A stretch of 64,000 bases of DNA from Euphorbia lathyris (Eukaryota > Streptophyta > Magnoliopsida > Malpighiales > Euphorbiaceae): assembly GCF_963576675.1 (NCBI RefSeq), contig NC_088912.1, positions 55,390,395-55,454,394 on the forward strand, read 5' to 3'. How positions within the stretch are numbered: position 1 is the stretch's first letter; every line of letters starts with the position of its first letter. Below are positions 42,066 to 53,100 of this stretch, piece by piece. Under the pieces are notes generated by a model. It made no database searches and was not told where the DNA came from. It saw only the letters and a list, made by a program, of their open reading frames with translations. The position numbers were made by a program, and so were the translations under genes.

Positions 42066-44441
42066 AGATTCATCATAACCCGGAATCCTATCTCTTAGAC
42101 TTTGTCCCAAATTCTCACAAGAATTAGGAATCAAACTCCCACTTAAATAAGGATCTGTCACATTCGAAACGTTTTGAGGTTCGGAACTTTGACCTTGTTC
42201 TTATTCCTGGTAGTGATCGGTATCATTACCTTGATCCTCAAAATTCCTCCCACTCGAATGGAGAGGTCCGTTTGAATCTATTTCCTCAAACAGAGTGAGA
42301 TCAGTGTCAACTTCTCCTAGCTTAGGAAACTCATTCTCTAAGAAGACGACGTCTCGTGATTCAAATTTTGTCACTCGGCCTTCACTATTTTCTCCCACTA
42401 GGACATATCCCTTTGATACGTCAGGGTATCTTATAAAGACACACTTTCTACCTCTTAGGCCTAATTTTCCAAATTTGCTAGAGGTATCATGGGCAAAAAC
42501 AGTACAACCCCAAGGTCTGAGCATACTCAAATTGGGTTTTCTACCAGTCCACAGCTCATAAGGAGTGGAAGTGACAGTCTTGGAGGCCATCATAGATCGA
42601 ACCATATCAATGAGAGTTCTATTTCTCCTCTCGACAACACCATTTTGCTGCGGAGTGTATGGGATAGACAACTGATGCTCTATCACTTTCTCATCACATA
42701 AAGCTTTGAATTCATCTGAAAGATATTCTCGACCTCGGTCAGTTCTCAAAACTTTTATCTTCTGATTTAGTTGATTTTCAACAAGGTTCATAAACTTTCT
42801 GAAACAACTCAAAGCTTCAGACTTGTGAGACATCAAGTAGATGTGACCATACCTTGTATAGTCATCTATGAAGGTGATGAAGTAGTAGGCGCCATGCCTA
42901 GCCCTCACATTCATTGGACCACAGACATCAGAATGAATTAATTGCAGAGGAAATTCTGCCCTAGTACCCTTCCCGAATGGTTTTCTATGCATTTTTCCTT
43001 TAAACATGGTTCGCATGGAGGTAATTCAACTTTTCTTAAACTACTTAGTAAGCCCTCTTTGGCTAAACGATTCATGCGATCTTGGCCAGTGTGATTTAAC
43101 CTAGCATGCCATAAACTAACATCTTTATCCACAGAAGAAGAAGTAGTAACAGAAAAATTATTAGAGTCATATAATTCAACATCCAAAATAGTCAAACCAT
43201 TTAGTACATATCCCGAACCATAGAATTCATTATCCAAACTTAAATGCAAACTGTTATTAGAAAAAAGAAAGGCAAATCCAATTCTTAACAAAGAGTTCAC
43301 AGAAATAAGGTTTCTCCGAATATTCGGAGCATAGAGAACATCTTGTAGGAGGAGAGTTTGACCGCCATGTAGACTCAATCTACATGTGCCAATCCCTTCG
43401 ACAGCAACTCTCGAGTTGTCTCCCACATAGATCCATCTTGAACCGACTATAATTCATCGAAACTCGACAAAGGTCTCTCTTTCCTTCATCACATGGTCCG
43501 TTGCACCTGAATCAACAACCCACAAAGGATCATATTCAGCTACAAGAACAGTGCTAGATACATTTATTTCACTCACACATGAGTTATTGTAATGTACCTT
43601 AGGAACTTTGCAATCATTTGCATAGTGTCCTTTTTCTTGGCAGTTGAAACATTTCACACGTGAAAGCTTCGGTTTCTTTCTGTTCTTTGTTCTCTTTCCC
43701 TTTATATTTTCTGTATTCACAGGCTCTTTGGCTTGCTCTTTGCCCTGGCCATAGAAGCGCTTACGCTTTTGCCTTGGAGGATTGGAACGCCTCCCACTTG
43801 AGTGGGCTCCCACATAATGGGCTTCAGCATTGATCTTAATCGATGTCAGGCGATCCTCCTCTAGCTCAAGGTGGCGACAAACAGCATCGAAGGTTTGAAT
43901 TGCTTCGGTGTGGGTTAGGTGCACCTTCATGTGCTCCCAACTGTTGGCAAAGAGCGGATAACAGCTTGCACTTTCTGCTCATTGGTCAACTGATGACCTG
44001 CTTCATTCAGCTCATTGATCATGTTGGACATTTCTCTTAAATGCTTTTTCATTGTATGATCAGGCCTCTTCTTGTAAGTGTCAAACTTAATTGTCAATGA
44101 GCGGAGCCTAGTCAGAGACACACCTCCGAATTTCTCCTTCAAGGCATCCTATAGGCCATTGACTGACTCAATCTTACAGAATTGCCTAGTGAACTCATCA
44201 TCCATGGCACTCATCATGATGATGCGGGCAGTGGAATCCTTTTTCTTCCATGCCGTATAATCTCGGCGAAGCTGAGCAGTTGCACCATCCTCAGGTTCGG
44301 CCATAATCGTATCCAAGTGAGCAAGCACATCTTGCTCTTCAAGCACATACTTTATTTTATTGACCAAACCTCATAGTTATCCCCATTTAATTTCAAGTCT
44401 TTGTTGAGTTCAGCAACTATAGACTTTCTAGCTGCTGCCAT
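42066..44441 (-). pseudogene. Copia-2 gag-protease-integrase, ends before RT
   Basis: On the minus strand the gag ATG lies at 44441 (MAAARKSIVAELNKDL, then LNGDNYEVW, after which a shift occurs). Following blocks: KKHLREMSNMINELNEAG, zinc knuckle CFNCQEKGHYANDC, protease WVVDSGATDHV, LLQDVLYAPNIRRNLIS, the zinc-binding region from WHARLNHTGQDRM to EPCLKEKC, and integrase core LIHSDVCGP, RTDRGREY and NGVVERRNRTLIDMVRSMM (D, D, E all present). Frames break near 44375, 44150, 43930, 43440 and 43020. The sequence ends around 42066, just before the RT domain would start; no RT, RNase H or 3' LTR follows. It is better preserved than Copia-1 and of a different lineage. Confidence 0.85.
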
Positions 44442-46007
44442 TGATGACTGATCTACAATGGTATTGCACGACTTAGTAAGAAGTTATTAAAGGTTCAATA
44501 CACGCATTAATTCTCTAGACAACTTATATCTAATCAATCAAATTTTCATTCTAAATTTCGATTCGAAAATGAGACCGAAGTGGCTCAAATTACCCTTTAC
44601 ACTTTAGTATTAGATCCAACTAATTAGATACATTAATGCTTAGAGAATTTTGTTACTCACAAGTAACGATTTTGCAACTTATTATAAAAATATGGTTGTT
44701 GTAAGGAATTAAGATGACTTTTGATTTATTATTTCGATCTTAATGTTGACTAATCTTAAATACTAAGGTCGAAGATAATCATTAAATCAATAATAACTAA
44801 TCACTGATTTAATAAATCGCAATTAAATGCTCACATAAAATTATTCAAGCTCATCAATTCCAATCCAACATACCAAAAATTATCCAATCAAAATCGAATA
44901 ATAATTAAATTAGGATCCAATGGTTATCCAAACATATTTGAATAATCACACCATAAATAAAAAATTATCCAAACATATTTGATTTTTTTATTAAAAAATC
45001 CATTAGAAAACAAAAATTCCAATAGAAATCCTAACAAAAATTATAACACTGGAATAATAAACCCCAAAGAAAAAATTTGTTCCAAAAATTAAATCAACAA
45101 CCACACCAAAAACAAAAATGGTTCATTTAACCAACATAAAAATTTCCATCTCTTCCATGTAGGGAATTCCTCCTACACGGAACGGACGAGGGAACGAACG
45201 AATCACAAATCTCCTTAACATTTCAGGCATCTCCCCGAAAACCCTCCTGTATTGGACAGACCTAAGTTGTCTCCCGGACCTCAGTCTCACTCCATCGTCA
45301 TTTACAGGTAAGGTGACATTCAGCTCATCTAGCTCATTTAAGAACAATAACACGAAATGTTCATAATTCAAGCCAGAACTATGCAAATATAGCCTATGGA
45401 GTCTTGGAGAGGACTTTAGGGTTTCAAGAAGGCCAGAGAATAATATTATTTGATCATGACCTTCGTCAAAATCTTCCAAAAAATCAGAAAAATTCAAAAA
45501 GCGTTTCTGTAAAAAACGGGAAAAAATTGGTCATGGGAAGAGGCCCCACACGCCTGGCACGTGTGGAGGGGCCTCTGCCACGTGGCGCGCGCTGGTTGGT
45601 CCAGCTGGCGCCAGCGCGGCACCGGCTGGCCAACCAGCGCCTGCCGCGTGCGGGCTGGGGGGAGACACGCGTTTTCTCCCCCCCAGGTGGCGCGTGAAGG
45701 TCACACACCGATGAAAAATATATGGAACCTAGGGTTTTCGGGGTCTCTAAACTCGATGGTGTGGTCGGTTTTCGATTTGACGAGCGGAACGAAAAATCAG
45801 AAGGTAACAGAAACCTCAAACAGGTTTAATTGAGTAAAAAACGTTTAAATCGAACCCTAATTCAATTTAATCACGCAATCAATCAATTCCAGTGTATAAT
45901 CATAAAACATAATAACAATGAATTATTTTTAATCTTTCAAAAAAGATTCAAACGAAAACGGATTCGCGGTAAAGACGGAATACTAGATCCAATGGCTCTG
46001 ATACCAA
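44442..46007 (-). other. Copia-2 leader with GC-rich block and PBS
   Basis: This 1.5-kb untranslated leader lies between the PBS (TGGTATCAGAGCCATTGG on the minus strand, 46006-45989, a perfect initiator-Met type) and the gag ATG. From 45540 to 45690 it turns strongly GC-rich with nested inverted motifs (GGCGCCAGC, GCTGGC, GGCCTC/GAGGCC), in contrast to AT-rich surroundings. Open frames here (45123-45497, 45484-45819, minus) show no recognised domain. A leader this long is unusual for Copia and may include captured sequence. Confidence 0.55.
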
Positions 46008-46458
46008 TGTTGGGATAAACATATATTCACAACATATATATTTATCCGAATAAGTAAACGGGTTTACGAGTTACCTCTTGTAGCGCAGATCCCGTTCTTG
46101 ATTTGCAGCGGAAGGATTTCGGATCAATCACCCGATCTAGTATCACCGGTCAAGCATTCAACCACGCCAATATAATTGGGAGAGAAAGACAATTGGTTCA
46201 CGAACTAAAGCGACGATGAATCCCAAAAATAGAGAGAGGGGCGGCGGCTTAGGGAAAAAGAGGAGAGAAAAAATTCTGTGGAGATCCTGTATCTCAAAAC
46301 TTAATTTCTGACTCTCTTCTAATTCTCTTAGAATTATGATAGATTAGAGTTTCTATTTATACTGAATAAATAGATCATCTAACCCTAATTCTTATTGGGT
46401 TTGGGTCCGTTCCATTTCGGGCGGACCTAATTGGATCCATATCCAATTAATTCCAACA
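46008..46458 (-). repeat. Copia-2 5' LTR
   Basis: Read on the minus strand it starts TGTTGGAATTAATTGG at 46458 and ends CCCAACA at 46008, one base before the PBS. At 451 bp it is a normal Copia LTR. No second LTR is in the window. Its outer edge lies only about 0.7 kb upstream of the katanin start codon. Confidence 0.8.
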
Positions 46459-46900
46459 AGTCATTTTCTCCCCCGATCTATGTTTTTGTTTATAAATTAG
46501 TTCGGATTTGATCCAAAAGAGTTTAGGGTGTGTGAGAGAATTGGAAAATTTTGAAATTTGACCCCGAAGCTAAATTGCGAGAATTAAAGGAAATATAATA
46601 ATAATTGAGGGACAGATATCGTGAGAGAGCACCTCAGTTTGTCTCTCTTACCATTTATTTCTCTCTCTTTTGGGGGGAAATCAAAAGAGTTTTTTGGAAG
46701 CAAAAGAGAAGAAAGAAAGCCGACATTCTTATTATTGACAAACAAAAACGTAACACCATTTCATTCTTCTCTTTTCTACTCTTCACTCTTTTCTTGGAGT
46801 GTGGAAGGATTAAGAAGATTTCTAGAAGACGAAAACAGGCGCTGGAGAAAGAGGTAAGATTGCTCCTTCAGCTGCCTTCTCACAATGTCCTCTCTTTGTT

Positions 46901-46933
<33 letters not shown>

Positions 46934-47182
46934 TATTATCTCACTCTATGTTTTATTTCTTCTTCTTCTTCTCCTCCTTGTGTTGAAGGTGTTTCGTTTT
47001 TGTTTGTTTTGGAATTTTAGTTCCCACTAATGAGGGAATTTTGAGTTGGATTTGCCAAGATCTGGAGCTTGTTTTTCATGAGATCGAGAAGATGTAAACA
47101 TATTTGATTTGGATGCCTAAAGAAGACAAGGCTTCTTTCCAATTTTAGGGTTTCCATTTTTCTCTTCTGTTGCATTTATATC
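46459..47182 (+). promoter_or_regulatory. KTN80 upstream region and 5' UTR
   Basis: Purine/CT-rich sequence with GAGAGAGCACC and TTTCTCTCTCTT near 46620-46670 is typical of plant promoters and 5' UTRs. A GT donor at about 46854 (GAAAGAG|GTAAGATTG) suggests a 5' UTR intron that contains a 28-bp T run (46905-46932); the acceptor is not certain. The transcription start cannot be fixed from sequence. Because Copia-2 ends at 46458, the native promoter may be shortened or partly supplied by the LTR. Confidence 0.45.
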
Positions 47183-50100
47183 ATGACTACCAAACGTGCT
47201 TACAAGCTGCGTATCCTTCATTTCTGTTTTAGCATTTTAGGGTTTTATCTTCTTTTTCAAACGCTGTTTATATATTTGATCTGACTGCTGCTTTATTAAT
47301 TTAATTCAGATATTTTTTTTATCGAAATTTTTAAATTTTTTACTGCATTTTTCTTTGCGTTGTCAGTTTTAGTTGATTTATGAGTGCATATAAATTGGTT
47401 TCTACTGCATATCTGACACTAGTCGTTAGCCTTAACCTCCTTTTAAAATTCCTAAAAGAGGAATTTGTGGCACATTCTTCCGGTGTCAATTGCCTTAAAA
47501 TTGGTAGGAAATCATCCAGAGTTCTTGTTACTGGAGGAGAAGATCACAAAGTCAATCTCTGGGCTATTGGTAAGCCCAATGCCATACTGGTCAGTTCTCT
47601 CTTTCAGGGTTGATTGTAATTTGGTAGTATGCTTCTCAAAGCCTATATTGATTTACATTTGGAGCAGTAGCTTGAATAACTCATTGGACATCAGTCAGGA
47701 TGTGCATAATAACCTGGAAGTGTTGCTAAAAGTGCCAGAGGCGCTTGCCTAGGTGCTCAGGCGCACCTTTAATGAGGTGCTGCCTAGGTAAGTGCCTTAG
47801 TTCAGGTGTTAGGCAAAGAAACAAGTGCCTTAGCACAAGTGCCTTAGCTCAGGTGCTAAAGAAACAGCATGCCTTTGATATATTCTGACTTCTTTTAAAC
47901 AATTATTATGGAATATCAAAATGAAAAGGATTTGGGAAAGAGTATATATTAACTTAACCTTTTTATTCTTTTATTGTTTTTTTAGTTTTACCTGATCTTA
48001 CATTTCAAGGTCCATGTGCAGAGTTTGTCCGGACATACTAGTGGAATTGATTCAGTAAGCTTTGATTCCTCTGAAGTTCAAGTAGCTGCAGGAGCTGCAA
48101 GTGGTACTATCAAGCTTTGGGATTTAGAGGAGGCAAAGAGTATGCTTACCAATTCCATATAATTTTTTATTTTTATTGTATTAGTATATTTATCTTACCA
48201 TGTGAAGAAATTTGCAGGATTAATTCTCTTGCTAATTTCTTAATATGCTCACATCGTGATTTTTTCATCTTCAGTTGACAATGTTTCCTGTAATTCCCTG
48301 TGTAGTTGTTCGCACACTAACTGGTCATAGATCCAATTGCATATCTGTGGACTTCCATCCTTTCGGGGAGTTCTTTGCATCTGGTTCTTTGGACACAAAT
48401 CTGAAGATATGGGATATCAGAAAAAAGGGTTGTATTCACACATACAAGGGCCATACTCGAGGAGTAAATGCAATCAGATTTACCCCAGATGGTCGTTGGG
48501 TTGTATCTGGTGGAGAGGACAATACTGTCAAGGTTATAACTAATTTCCTTCTCTTGGTGTGTGCCATATAAATTCGCGCTCACATGTCTTCATGTTCTGT
48601 TTTTGATTTATCATTGATTAGAAATGAAGACAGGGAGTTGTTTGTTCCTAAGGAAATGCTTTGATGTGGAACTTAAGTTAACCATCCTTGAAATGTATAT
48701 ATCCTGATCCTGATATGCATTCCTGCTGCACATTTAGTTCCTGCATAATTTTGTTGTATAAGGGGTCTGCTGGTGCAGTCTAGTGGTCATAGCTCCCTGT
48801 ACTTGATGCCCTGATTAATTTGAGATGAATAGTTGAAATGGGAGTTTGTTGCTATTATTAATGTGACCCAGTGATATTGTTTGCATTCGGATTCTGTTGG
48901 CCCATAGCATCCATCGTTTTGTATTCATTTATGGAGCATAGAATCTGTCTTGTTCTTCTTACATCCTTCATTACTGACATTTGAACCTAATTGTTTCATA
49001 CTTCTTAACATTTTATGTGATGTTTTCCATCTACATGGACCACATGTGGAGCTCATTGCTGTTTATGTTTCTAAAGCTTGTTTAGACTAAGTTGAAGAAA
49101 ACCATAACATGGATACTTCAGTTTTTATTCTTTCATTTGACAAGCTTTTTGGTTTGGACTCTTGTGAATAGCTGTGGGATTTGACTGCTGGAAAATTGCT
49201 GCACGATTTCAAGTGTCATGAGGGTCAGATTCAGTGCATAGATTTTCATCCCCACGAGTTTCTTCTGGCAACAGGTTGGTGTTGCTATATTATTGCAAAT
49301 TATTTTCTATATTGCAATTTGCTTTGTTTTTTCGTTCTTGATGGTGAGTTGTGCTTTATTCTTTGCTACAAGTTTGTCCCCTATGAATTGGCTGTAATGT
49401 ATGTGGGAACTCGTCAAATGATTGCAGTTAGATGATGCATCTCCTTCCCCCCTTACTTGGTCATTTAGACCTGCAGTCTTCATGTACTTTGAGCTACGGA
49501 AGAGTTTCTTTCGTTTGTTTCTTCCTTCAATAAATAACTGCTGTTATCTTCTTTTAATGCAGACATGCCTATGCATAACAATACTTAAGGATTATTCAAT
49601 TACATGCTTACATTGATACCTTTATAATTTTTTTATAGAAAGCTGCATTATCTTGGAGAATTCATGTCTGACCTTGTTATTGTATTATTTTCTTCTCTTT
49701 ACAAGGTTCTTCTGATAGGACAGTCAAATTTTGGGACCTTGAAACCTTTGAACTAATCGATTCAGCCGGGCCTGAGGTAAATTTAAGTTGTGTTAGAATA
49801 AGTAGTGTTATGCAATCAGCTTTTCTGGGTCTCGTATAATTATGTGCTAAACTGCTAATGAAAATTTTGCCTACATTTTTTCTGTTTCAGACAACTGGAG
49901 TTCGTTGTTTGACATTCAATCCTGATGGGAGGACTCTACTTTGTGGATTACATGAAAATTTAAAGGTAAGCTCTATCTTTAGCTTTCCCCGTTTGGAAGC
50001 TATTGTGCTTACATATTCGAGTGGTTCATTCTTTTGCTATTTTATAGGTTTTCTCCTGGGAACCAGTAAGATGCCATGATGCTGTGGATGTGGGATGGTC

Positions 50101-53100
50101 TAAATTGTCAGATCTCAATGTTCACGAGGGGAAGCTTCTTGGCTGCTCGTTTAATCAAAGTTGTGTTGGAGTGTGGGTTGTAGACATCTCGGTAATGGTT
50201 TCTGTTTATTTTATTCTCGTGCATTTATTTATTTATTTTTATTATTTTATTTGAACTTTTTCTTGCCATAGTTGGATCTGAATTTTAAACTGATATGTTG
50301 GTAAATCCTTTATGTATCTTTTGTACAGCGTATCGAACCATATGCACTGGGCACTGTTAATCGATTTAATGGTTATTCAGAATCTAAATCAGTTAGTGGG
50401 AATCAATCAGTATTGCTTGAATCCACTGCAAAGACCACTTTGGGAAGGTTGTCTATTTCACAAAATTCGGAATCTTTAGCAAAGGATGCCAAATCTTTTG
50501 GAAGACTGCCTGTTTCGCAAAATTCAGATCTTGTTAAGGAGTCAGCTAAAGAATCCAAGATTTTTGCATGTATTTTTCTTTTGAATCTTTGTTTTTTCAG
50601 TTCATTGTTTTTTTTTTTCTGCTTTTCTATATATGCATAGTTTGATTAAAACGCAGTCTGTTTATGGCTAACAATCCAAATTCCTGGTTCTTGATGCTGC
50701 TTGAAGCCACAGGAAGTGCACCTGCTACTCCACAAAGGGTCAGCTTGAATTCTGTTCCGAAGCCTGTCTCTGGTCCAATTATGGTCAATGCAGCAGCCAC
50801 AAAGAAGAATTCTACGAGGGGTTCAGCAGTTAATGTTCCAACATTAAATAAGACTGATGTCATACCTGTGGTTGTCCCTAGACATAATACAAGGTCAGAG
50901 CCAGTAGCTGAATCTAGAAAGGATATTGGTATCGCTGGAAGAACAATGCCATTTTCCTTGCAGTCAAGGACCGCTGATTATCGGAAATTTCCTAATGGGA
51001 GAGATGACATGGACCTGCCCACTGTCCCTAGTCCTTCCGAAACTAATAGTTCCAAGTCTACAGAATCTAGCAGTGTTGCAGACAGGAATTCGCTACCTAT
51101 AGTTAGAGGCTCGGTTCATGGAATATCAACTGCAGAAAGGATTATAAAAGATGATAGACCTATTAGATTAGGGAAAAACGACCTAAATTTGATGCAGGAG
51201 CCACCAAATAGTTTCCAGGATGAGAATTGTAAGTATAACCATCCTTATCTTATACTTATAATTGGTTATCCTTATTTAATGCTCCCATGCATGTGTGGAC
51301 ATGGTGTCATATGAATGGACTATTAAAAGATGATAGCTATGTTACATGGACTCGGATAAGAGTGTCCGACACGGGTGCCGATCCGAGTATCCGGTACGGC
51401 AAGTTAAAATTTTTTGGACACGGGGACTCTGTCCTAAATTTGGACACGGGTACGGAGATACGGGAATAATTTTTATATATATATATTTATATATATATAA
51501 ATTCCAAAAAAACCCAAAATTTAAAACATCTATAAAAAAAAAGGCGGCCCGGTCGCACTACGCGTCCCCGCTGAGCGAGGGTCCGGGGAGGGGTCCCACC
51601 ACAAGGGTGTACTCTGCCAATTTATTTGGCAAGAGGCCGCTCCTAAGACTCGAACCCGTGACCTCTTGGTCACACGCATAGTTGTGAAAGGCGATCGCCT
51701 GGGTCGCCTGAGGCGAGAGGCGACCCAGGCGATCCTCCCCCCGCCTTCTGCACTGGAAGGCCGGCGATATTCATAAGGCGGCCGCCTGGCTCCCTCAGGC
51801 GAGAGGCGGTCTGAGGCGAGAGGCGGTCGCCTTCTGCACTCAGGCGATAAGTTACAGTTTTTATGAGGGATTTTTAGGTTAAAGACATCATCATCGATCC
51901 ATCAAGACAGAAACTTCCTCTTCTGCACCGATCAACATAAACTTACTCTCCTCCACCCAACAGCACCGATCGACATACAATTCCTCTCCTCCATCCAACA
52001 GCACCGATCGACATAAACAGGTATTTTTTTTTTCTATACTCTTCTCTGTTCTCATTTGTTTTTTCTTTCTTTCTATAATCTTCTCCTCCTATTTTTCTTT
52101 TCTTCATCTTCATCAATCCTACTGTTATGCTGCTCAAATTTCTACTCTTTATTATGACTTATGCAAGTGTTATGCTGCCCAAATTTTGTGATTTCTGTTA
52201 TTATTATTAATTTATGAAATTTTATGAAAGTGTGTGAAAGTGTGTGAAAGTTTATGTTAATGCTACTTTTATGAAAGTTTATAAAAGATTATGCTACTAT
52301 TATGCAAATTTGTGAAAATGTGTGGAAGTATTTGAAACTGTATGAAAGTTTGTGACAATGTATGAAACTATATGGAAAGTAGCTTACAAGTGTCCAATTT
52401 TGCTAATTTTGCAAAAGTTTGTGAAAGTTTCTACTAGTATTATGCAAATTTATGAAAATGTATGAAGTGAAAATGTGTGAAAGTATTTGAAACTGTATGA
52501 AAGTTTGTGAAAATGTATGAAACTATATGGAACAGTAGCTTACAAGTGTCTAATTTTCCAAAATTTGCAGGCTTTTGGACATGATGACACGAGCTTGATG
52601 ATGAAGATTTGGATTTGGATTGATGATGATGTTTGATATGTTATTAGGACTAGAAGTTTTATTTTGTTTTAAACTTTAGAAGTTAAACGAGTCAATATGA
52701 GTTATAGTTTATTTTTTGTGTTTTTCTAATTTGTTTGTCGCCTCACGTGCGAGAGGCGGTCGCCTCGCCTCTCGCCTCGCCTTGAGGTGATATTTTGCCC
52801 TTATCGCCTCAGCTCGCCTTTCGCCTTTCACACGACAACAACGTTTACCGTTGCGCCAACGTTTAAAACATCTATCAACTGTATTAGTTAAAAATTAGAA
52901 GTTTAATCAACTGTATTAATTAAAAATTCATTTAAAACATCCATCAACAAAATAACAAGATTAAAGGTAAAAAAAACAGCCAACATGTTAATTTTCTTAA
53001 GGCTGAACTAATTAAAAAAAACTAGGCCCAGATTAAACGAGTCTGGGCCCAATTTTTGGTGCCCAGCCCATTAGGGTTGTGCACCTTCTTCTTCGTTGAA

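Noticed and set aside
45484..45819. 111-codon minus-strand frame through the GC-rich island
   Set aside because: GC-rich DNA lacks stops in several frames at once here, so openness is uninformative.
51677..52840. Calling the inner hAT complete with perfect ends
   Set aside because: The right terminus lacks the CAACTATG expected from the sister element at 55484, and the TSD is only 7 bp with ambiguous borders.
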